Source: Symsagittifera roscoffensis (taxonomy: Eukaryota > Xenacoelomorpha > Acoela > Convolutidae). Taken from it: a stretch of DNA of 64,000 nt. Each line of letters starts with the position of its first letter. The first letter of the stretch is position 1. Under the pieces are notes generated by a model, which made no database searches, was not told where the DNA came from, and worked only from the letters and a program-made list of their open reading frames with translations. A program made the translations under genes and the position numbers. Where the stretch lies: contig NC_087063.1 in NCBI RefSeq assembly GCF_963678635.1, positions 71,877,617 to 71,941,616 of the forward strand. The letters run 5' to 3'. Below, piece after piece: positions 56,500 to 64,000 of the stretch.

Positions 56500-56721
56500 C
56501 CTTTTTAAAAAAGTTTGGTCAAAAATAACATTTTTTTGCCGCGCGCTCCCCCTCAAAATTAGTACATATTGGCCTTTATAAAAGTTTCAGGGTCGGTCAC
56601 CCAAAAATGGATTTTCTAAAATAGAACCAAAGGAAGGGGGACCCTTTGTCTGGTCAAGAAGTCAAATCCCTAAAAAAGTAGAGTATCCCGCCAACACTCC
56701 CTCTCCCTGAATCCGCCACTG
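56500..56721 (-). mobile_element. hAT-like MITE R3, third copy, inverted
   Basis: The right edge reads ccctgaatccgccactg, the reverse complement of a CAGTGGCGGATTCAGGG end. It shares aagggggaccctttgt, a counterpart of the ggtccccctttgtac block, with the other copies. The left end is degraded. Confidence 0.6.
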
Positions 56722-56730
56722 AGAGTAGTA

Positions 56731-57451
56731 CAAGGCTGATTTAAAATATCTGAACAGAACGCATAAAACATGAATACGAAAGCTCGTTTTTAACTGAAAT
56801 TGGGTTTGAGTTTAGGTGGAAATGATGATGACAAAACTTGTCTAGAATTTTAGTCCAGAAATAATATGGTTTGCGAAATTCGAGCCTCGAATTTCACCCT
56901 AAAAACGAATCAATTTTGGGTTAATTAGTAAATCAAACCAAACAAGTTGATCAACTGCTGACATGTGAGCTTTTTATTACGCCAACAATTTTAAAGAAAA
57001 AATATTCTTCTGAAAATTTGAAAAACTTATCAACACAGTTTGTCATTCAAAAAAGGATATTTTATTCGTAAAATTAAAATTGTTATATGAGTTAATTTTT
57101 TGTCTATCAAACAAAAAAAATAATTTTTACGAAGTTATGGAGCTTTTACACTCCTTAAATTTTGGCTCACTTTGTTATTTACGTCGGCTCATTTTAGTAT
57201 CATTGTGTCAGTGATGGTGTGGGTACTTTTGTTTTAAATTTTGATTAATTAAAAAGCCTAAAATTATCAATTTTGCGAGGGAAATTTTAGGGGTCGATCT
57301 TCGCAAAACACATTGTTTCATATAATTATCTTAGAGATTGAATCAAGTTGTGTATTCATCAGTTTCCGTCTAAATTCAAACCAATTTGAGAAAAAGGCCT
57401 TTCAAATTTTAAGTTTAATGCGTTTAGTCAGGATAGTTTAAATCAGCAATG
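56731..57451. mobile_element. Mariner-like foldback MITE R2, copy b (721 bp)
   Basis: The left arm begins caaggctgatttaaaatatc and the right arm, reversed, CATTGCTGATTTAAACTATC. TA flanks both ends (56729-56730, 57452-57453). Arms of about 95 bp share acgcataaaacatga-like sequence with copy a at 33341-33953. It starts only 9 bp after the hAT-like copy. Confidence 0.65.
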
Positions 57452-60159
57452 TAATTTTGTAACAAAGTCTGTGTATCCCTTATCTGACCAGTAAAAGTTA
57501 AAAATTTTATCTTCGACAAAATTTTGAGAGCTGTTTTCAAACAAAAAGTCCGGTTACATCCAAAACCATAAGTCGAAAAAAATTGCAGTTGCGGTGAGAT
57601 TCGACTTTAGCGCCATGATTGCTTCTTTTAATCGGAAAATCTTAGCTTAAATTTCAAAACGTTTGCAACATACTTTCAAACAAGGGCAAACCTCAACTAT
57701 GGACAGCCAATGTTTTTTTTGCAAGTTTTCAGCAAAAAAGTATTATCATCTAAGTTCAAGTTATCACTATTTTTCATTCAAGAATCTTGCATGAAGGTTG
57801 GCAAGACGCTCGAAAAATCAATTGTTAATTCTGAGAAGAAAAGAAAATTTAGGCAAAAAGATAGCTGGTTGCTTTGCAAGTAGCACAGAAAGTTCAGACC
57901 ACATTAAACAAATTACAAAAAAAAGTTTTAAATATTTTTTCAGTTGTCTTTAAAAAATGAATGTTAAGGAAAGAAAAAAATACAACGAGTTTGTTTAAAA
58001 TTTTGATTGTTATGCCCAATGTTTGTTCTATTGTTTTTAAAGTTTTTCTTGCTAAAGAAGCGCTAAATGAAGATTTAAACTTATTTTTTTTCTAATTATT
58101 ATAATAATTTTTAATTTTTGCTTAATTTTTCATAATGTTACTCGATTGCTTTACTACTCGTTACTCGATTGGTTTTCTCGCGCAAAATTAGACTAAACCT
58201 CAAAAGAAATTCGGTTCTTCTTGACACTGCCTTTTTCGAGAAATTAGTTGAATGGTTCGAAATGCGACTGATTGGGCTCCAAAATGATATATCACGCGAC
58301 TTATTCGTAAGGTTGCTTCTATATCTAACTTAACGGAAGAAAAAAACAATAAAACACCCGAAAACAAATTTAATGCCCATTTGGGGATTTTGGTTCAGAC
58401 GTTGTTTTTGGCGCTTGTAAGATCCTAAATAGTGTGTATATTTTGCAACAATATTTTGAAAAAAAATCAGATAATTTTCTTGGGTATCTTCGAAAGAGAC
58501 TTCGTAAAATCATGAAAAATAGCTTTTTCCAAGATTTTAGGGAAAAAATCAAATTTTCTGGGTGAACTGAAAAGACATCATGCAGGTTTCTGAGCATGTA
58601 TTCTGTTTTGAGGCAGTTCAAAAGCTTATAAAAATTCCATTTTTTTGAAAAAAAATTCTTTCCCGGGGCCGACGTAGGGGAGTCATGACCAATGCAACCC
58701 AAAAAACATATGTCACAACTGACTGTTGAGACTTTGTGCGTTTCTCACAAACCAAAATAAAAAAAATGTTAAAAAATTTTACGTGAAATTGTGGGGTAAA
58801 ACTTGACTAGAAGAAAAGCTCAAGTTTTACTGATAAGTATTTTTTTCTTAAAAACACTTAATCTCAAAAAAATCAGGTAGCCAAGTTTTGCATGCATTTT
58901 TGTTTGATTATGAAATATTTCTAATGACTGTTTTTTTCCTATTGCAGAAAACCTCAAAAGTATACCCATAAAACTTGCCATTTGCGCAATTTTTTTTTAT
59001 TGGCTGTTATTCAATGCATAACTCTGATGGAAGGTTTTTCTTGAGTTGAAATTTTTTGTTAAAACATCAACAAAATGGTTAGAAAAATTTTGCGCATTTC
59101 AAGTAGCGTTTTTGCGCGATACATATTGCTACTTTGTGTTAAACATGTTGTGCTTTGCTCGACCCGTGTTGCGATTTTGTGCGAAGCAAATCTTGACCGG
59201 AGTATGAGTGTTTGGTTGCGGAAAACTGATTTCTGTCACCAAGTTTGATGGAAGCATAATTCGCTATCTGCTGCTATCTTTGATATATCTTCAAGATTCT
59301 CCAATGTTTTGGCATGATTTTCAAAAAAAAATTTTAATGTTAAACTTCAATGTTCATTTTATTTGCTCAACGAATATTAACACGTCACATAGATGAAAAA
59401 GCAACAGAAAAATTTGTGAAAAAAGTTTGAGAAAATTTGAAGGGCCAGACTACTCTTACTCAAACCGAATTAAAGATATTCATAAAAAAAAATAACTTTT
59501 GATTATTATTGCCAAACAAGCTGTTTTTTAATCGAATTCTTTTGATATGTTTTTTTTTCATAACGGGGCGAAACCGCAGCTTTGAAAGTTGTATAAACAA
59601 ATATCGCAACAAAAAGTTTTTTTTGGCTTTTCCTTGTTTTTGTGTTTTTTTTTGTTTCTGCCGAAAGATTTCAAATATGATTTAAATCTTTGTGTGTGAA
59701 TTCTAGTCCCATAATTATAAAAGTTCAAATTGGTAGTTTTTTAAACTCTTTTACAGGTAGAAATTATCAATGATTGGCAATAAAATTGTTGAAATGAGAA
59801 AGCTATGATTTGCAGATTTCCGAAAATTAAATAGGCCTTGGCTAAAAGTTTTTTTGGGGACTGTATAAAGTTGACTAACTGATTTAAAGTTTAAGCGTAT
59901 AAAGTTTTTAATTAGTAATATTTAATAGCAAAAGATCTAACACTAAGTTTTATAGCAGTAGATGAGGGATTGGTAAAGAGCTTCAAAATAGTACCATTTC
60001 TGCCAATGATTGCTAAAATTGCAAAGAAAACGACGGAAAACGACCCATTTTTTCGAGTTTTGGAAAGTTTTTATAGGTTGCAAAATAACGATAGTTTGAA
60101 ATTGACAATTTGTTTATTTTATGTTTTTGAAAGCGAATTATTATTCCGAGTTTTGATAC
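57452..60159. other. Non-coding DNA, 2.7 kb
   Basis: No gene. The 110-residue minus frame at 58370-58702 has Phe/Lys-rich low-complexity content and no recognisable domain. T runs are frequent. No repeat family was recognised. Confidence 0.4.
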
Positions 60160-60690
60160 GAAAGTAACGGAATATTTGTGCTCGGGGTGGGATTTTTTTC
60201 TTGAGACAAATTTCGACTTTTTAGCTAGCCATTTTTGACCAAATTTTTTATAAAAAATTGAAAGGTTTTGTTGTTTTGAGCTTAAATTTGAAAAGATATT
60301 TCACCTGTGATGATTTTTCGTAAATTTATGGGGGTTTAAAAATTGCCATTTTGGCCAGTTCGGGACAATTAACGCGCCATATATTTAGCGCTATTAACGC
60401 GTAAGCGGAGATTTAATTCCGTCTTAAAAGTCGTTCCAAAATTGTTGAAAGAAGCTTATTAGCCATAACTGATTTGTTACAAGGAGCGAAATCTATTCAT
60501 TTGTACTTTATATGGCGTGTGGGGCGATGATGTTCACTGAAAAAGTTTCAAATTTAAAATTTTTTTTTCATGGTATTTTATTTCATTTAATAAGTTAAAG
60601 ATATTTGTGTTATTACTGCTCTATAAACCTCAAATGCAGTCGGAACATTCAGGGCTTTGCCCTGATACGAGCAGTCTTGTCTTTCTTTGA
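60160..60690 (-). repeat. Dispersed repeat R1, copy c, inverted
   Basis: The reverse complement gives, in order, tgctcgtatcagggcaaagc, gcactttatatggc-like spacing, ggattaaatctccgcttacgcgttaatagcgc, gccaaaatggcaa and ggtgaaatatcttttcaaa. It is close to copies a and b. Confidence 0.65.
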
Positions 60691-61489
60691 ATTTTAGCAC
60701 GTAACAAGTGTGACTCTTTCTATTTTTTCAAACTTTAGATAAGGAAAATTATTTTTCATTAGTCTTTCGAAAATATATTTCTTGGTCGTGAGAAAAAACA
60801 ATAAAATTTATAAGACAAAAAGTACATTTTTTTCTAGACTTCAAACAAAAATAACACTACAGATACGTAAAAGGAGGTTAGATCATTAAATATATATCTA
60901 TAGAAAGCTGTGTTATTTTGGTTGGTTGTTCTTCAGATTCTTTGAAAAGTTTCGCTGTATTTCATCACATAAGCGTAGAATGCCATAAAACCAAGCCTAG
61001 AATCCTTGAAAAATGTGCCCTAACTTAAGCAGTCTTGTTGATGAGCAAATTGTTTTGGTTATCAGCAATAGCATATATTTTAGTGAATTGGACGCGCTAA
61101 TGCAGTCACTAATATCTTTTTTGATAACAATTCAGTTAATTCATTAATAATATAAATTGTATTTTTAGCAATAAATTTAGGACTGGTTGAGAATTTAGAT
61201 AACACTGCAACTGCTCAAGACTATTGTTCCATTTTGCGAAAAAAGTGATGGAATACTTGCGCTAGAGCTACTTTGTTCTTCCAGCCAAGTCTTACTTTTT
61301 AACTAGCCATTTTTAAACGGAATTTTTAATAACACCTGAACGCCAGTGATGTCTCTTGAGCTCAAGTTTAAATAGATATTTTTCAGGTAATCTTTGTTGA
61401 AATTTAATCGGGGTTTGAAAGTTGCAAATCGTTCCAAATTTAATTGAGGCTACATATATGCTGTTATTGATTTGAATTAAAACAAGACT
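60691..61489. other. Non-coding DNA, worn R1 sequence
   Basis: Around 61240-61440 a further inverted but eroded R1 stretch is seen (ttaactagccatttttaa, gagctcaagtttaaatagatatttttcagg). No gene. Confidence 0.4.
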
Positions 61490-61930
61490 GCTCGTATCAG
61501 GGCGAGACCTTGAAGGTTCCGACTGCCCTATAAGGTCTATGGAGAGCAGTAATAACATGAAAAATTAAATTAAAAAAAAATAAATATATATTTTTTTAAT
61601 TTAAGATTTTTGCAAAAACGATCCCCCCACACGCTATTTAAAGTATAAAGTGATAGAACTTGCACCTAGTAACTTATAAATTATGGCCAATAAGCTTCGT
61701 TAACCAATTTGGAACGACTTTTAAGACGGATTAAATCTGAGCTTACGCGTTAATAGCGCGAAATATCTTTTCAAATTTAAGCTCAGGACAACAATACCTT
61801 TCGAATGATATAAAAAAATCCCGTCAAAAATGGCTAGATAAAAAGTCGAAACTTGTCCGAAGAAAAAAACCCACCCCGAGCATAAATATTCCGTTGATTT
61901 TGTAGTCAAAAAGTAGGAAATAAATACGCT
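61490..61930 (+). repeat. Dispersed repeat R1, copy d
   Basis: It begins aagactgctcgtatcagggc and continues with tctatggagagcagtaataa, cccccacacgctatttaaag, gacggattaaatctgagcttacgcgttaatagcgcg and gagcataaatattccgtt. It meets the worn inverted R1 stretch on its left, which makes a head-to-head pair. Confidence 0.65.
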
Positions 61931-63147
61931 CGGGATGGTTTTTCATTCAGACCAGTTTTCATCTGAATTTTTCTCTCAAGGTTTTGTTCACTGGATCTTA
62001 CGTGTTCACAGAAATTTCGTGCTCCCGATTATACTAACCTACCTTTACGATCACTGCTAAACGGTTCTGACTACACTGCTCTTGAAATAGTTTGAAGCTG
62101 AAAAAGTAACGCACATTAGTTACGCGTAGCAAATTATCCAGCCCCGCAAAATCGTTTCAAATTGATTTGAGGCGAAATAATTGCTCTGATTAACTCTACA
62201 TTCGAAATTCATTTTTGAAAACAATTTTTCATTTTTTCATTGTCATTAAAACAGCAAACTAACAATTGTGAACAGCTTCAGTTTTCTTCTTTACAACTTA
62301 CATTGTATAAAAAGCTATTGAGAAGGAAATCGAAAAAAGAGTGGGAAAGTGTTAAAGAGCCTATCATCCTAAAATTCACGGTTTGTCAATACTTCTTTTC
62401 AAAAAGCTGCTCGAGGCCATTTAATTGGCAGTCGGTTTATTCAGGGCTTCATCCTGATAAGAGCAATCTTGTTTTTTTTAACAGTTGATGGAAACGGAAA
62501 TGGGAGCGGCGGAGGTAACACTTCACACCCCCCTTAAACGGGGAGGGGGTTACTCAACCCGTGTTGAGCTCACATTGAAAATTGGCGATGAAAAAGTGAA
62601 AAAAAAACAGCGATCGCCATCGATAAATTATCAATGTTCATTGCCACAATAGCAAATTTTATCGATGGATTATCGCTAATTTAGCGCTGGAAAAATTATC
62701 AATTTTTTATCGATGGAAATTGCTTATTTAAGCGCTGGAAAAATTTTCATTTTTTTAGCGATAAAACAGCAATAAATCATGGATGATGTAAAGTGTTTAT
62801 AACGCTCTGAACTTTGATTGAAAGTTGAATTAAATACGGAAAAAAACTGAATTAAACTATACCTCACGAATGTACAATTAAAAATTCAATAAAGCGAATG
62901 ATTTTTAGAATGCAAAGCTAAGTAATTGAAATTAGCCAAGTTTTATTTATTGAAATTATCCAAGCAAACAAGGTCATGTGATTCTATGAGTTCTCTTTAT
63001 TGAAGTTTCTTGATTTTCTCTGCAGTGTTCATCGTAGTCGGCTCTCTTGACTCTTCGGGAACAACACTTCTTTATTCTCTCAGTGTTCAACCCCCCACCC
63101 ATGGGAGAGGGGGAAAGCTGGGAGAGGAAAACTGGGGAGGAGAGTAG
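61931..63147. other. Non-coding DNA with a small direct repeat
   Basis: 62650-62760 contains two units of about 55 bp: tatcgatgga, then tatttaagcgctggaaaaatt (first unit: ctaatttagcgctggaaaaatt), then a T run. At 62400-62480 the phrase cagtcggtttattcagggct, then cctgataagagcaatcttg, resembles the start of R1, inverted. No gene is recognised. Confidence 0.5.
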
Positions 63148-63360
63148 TATTGTATCGTGTCCCGGATCCTAAGGGGGGGGTCCTTCCTAAGGGGGGGGGT
63201 CCTCACGTAAAGCAAAATCCTAGGAAAGGGGTCCTTAATTTTTTGGAGGACCCCTATCCTAGGATTTTGTAAATGATCGCAAGTTCCCACCCCTAAAGTA
63301 AAAGACCCCCTCCTTAGGATCTTGTTAAGCTGAGCTCAACAACCGGGACGCGATACAATA
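63148..63360. mobile_element. GC-rich nested foldback, 213 bp
   Basis: The outer arms are attgtatcgtgtcccgg at 63149 and, reversed, attgtatcgcgtcccgg at 63341-63357. The inner arms are aaaatcctaggaaaggggtcc (63219-63239) and, reversed, aaaatcctaggataggggtcc (63252-63272), which would make a strong hairpin. G runs of 8 and 9 lie between. It interrupts ordinary AT-rich DNA. Confidence 0.6.
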
Positions 63361-63737
63361 ATTCCTTCTAATTCCTTTGAAAGCGGTCCCTTTTCCCGCG
63401 ATAATTAAAATTAATCGTCCTAATTCCTGAACTTTTCTTTTTTCGTCCTAGTTTCATGTGGATATCATTTCCTGGCTTTCTTTCTTTTCGTCAAAGATTT
63501 GTCATGCTATTAAAGTTTATTATTCAAAACAAGCCTAAGGATTTCACACATTTGTTTGAATTAACACTTGGTTTGTGTCTACTAGTTTATTTGCCTGAAG
63601 CTATTTATGTTAAAACAGTGATTGAGCTCAATACGAGTATTTTATTAGTTGTAAATTGGTAAAAACCAAAACATATACAAGTCGAAGTATAAAAAGGACG
63701 AAGAGTAAAAATCATCTGAAAATATATGTTTCAGACT
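63361..63737. other. Non-coding DNA near the right edge
   Basis: A 68-residue plus frame at 63456-63662 (MWISFPGFLSFRQRF start, hydrophobic middle) is open but unsupported. Nothing else was noted. Confidence 0.35.
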
Positions 63738-63980
63738 TTAATGTTTATTGTTTTGGTTTTCTTTGCGGTGTTTTTTAGATGGTCGTTCTTCTGAAGCTTC
63801 AGATAAAATAAATGGGTTTTTTATAGGGGGACGTTCACGGACTCGGCTACTAGAAGCTTCTTCTTCTTCTTGCAGCTCTGCTTCTGAGTAGGGCCGCTGT
63901 AAAAATCCCCAATCCGGGAGTGTAAAATCGGGAGAACTGTTATCAGTTTCATTGTATGAGTTGGCCCACTCGGTGTCCAT
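63738..63980 (-). CDS. Probable C-terminal exon of an unknown gene, cut by the window edge
   Basis: An open minus frame of 80 residues begins MDTEWANSYNETDNSSPDF and remains open upstream to the edge, so the start is probably not here. It is acidic (AELQEEEEASSS) and then basic (RPSKKHRKENQNNKH) with a nuclear-signal-like KKHRK near its end, and looks disordered. Base composition is less AT-rich than the surroundings, which favours real coding sequence. No family is recognised. AATAAA overlaps the last codons. Confidence 0.4.
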   Translation of the reverse strand: MDTEWANSYNETDNSSPDFTLPDWGFLQRPYSEAELQEEEEASSSRVRERPPIKNPFILSEASEERPSKKHRKENQNNKH

Positions 63981-64000
63981 GTAAATGTCTTCTAGAAAAG

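Noticed and set aside
63160-63200. Another Polinton end, suggested by ggatcctaagggggggg
   Set aside because: Only a short G-rich phrase resembles the Polinton repeat; the surrounding foldback is 213 bp long and otherwise unrelated.
1-64000. tRNA or rRNA genes
   Set aside because: I looked for A and B box pairs with a plausible cloverleaf and for conserved rRNA words and saw none, but this was by eye only.

Overview
The window is AT-rich metazoan nuclear DNA, probably from an invertebrate; no species can be named. The evidence is spliced, exon-sized coding blocks with long introns, many small inverted-repeat elements, degraded LTR retrotransposons and a Polinton/Maverick (adintovirus-like) element. 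Apart from two exons of one host gene and possibly one exon at the right edge, nearly all recognisable coding sequence belongs to mobile elements, and most of it is broken by frameshifts and stops. || Layout. 1-30018: a tandem set of minus-strand Ty3/gypsy-like retroelement units (gag and protease relics, and two 1477-bp LTRs of near-identical sequence). A 15.9-kb Polinton (6185-22088) sits inside one unit. It has about 385-bp terminal inverted repeats starting AG and ending CT, and a 6-bp target duplication with one mismatch. A related retroelement unit at 26447-26452 carries the same site unoccupied. The left Polinton end, together with 0.6 kb of retroelement flank, is repeated in tandem (1805-5585 and 5587-9365). 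|| Polinton gene order, all on the minus strand and read from the right end: an unknown ORF, a broken gene with a DLEGF motif, an unknown fragment, a two-helix membrane protein, packaging ATPase, a small hydrophobic-tailed protein, a coiled-coil and disordered protein, integrase C-terminus, penton-like minor capsid protein, a basic virion protein, the F54H12.2-like capsid protein, then 3.5 kb with no recognised gene, then protein-primed DNA polymerase B with N-terminal C2H2 fingers. Together these would make a virion-forming, self-replicating element; as it stands it is decayed. The adenain-like protease expected in such elements was not found. || 30019-39728: non-coding DNA packed with small elements (two mariner-like MITEs, a hAT-like MITE, a dispersed R1 family with a large hairpin, a G-rich block) and a 200-base assembly gap. 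|| 39729-54842: two plus-strand exons of a host gene with a von Willebrand factor A domain and a cysteine-containing C-terminal domain, split by a 14.1-kb intron. The intron holds two direct copies of a 4-kb repeat, each opening with an 18-bp palindrome, plus further MITEs. || 54843-64000: non-coding DNA with more copies of the same small element families, a GC-rich foldback at 63.15-63.36 kb, and a minus-strand ORF at the right edge that may be the last exon of another gene.
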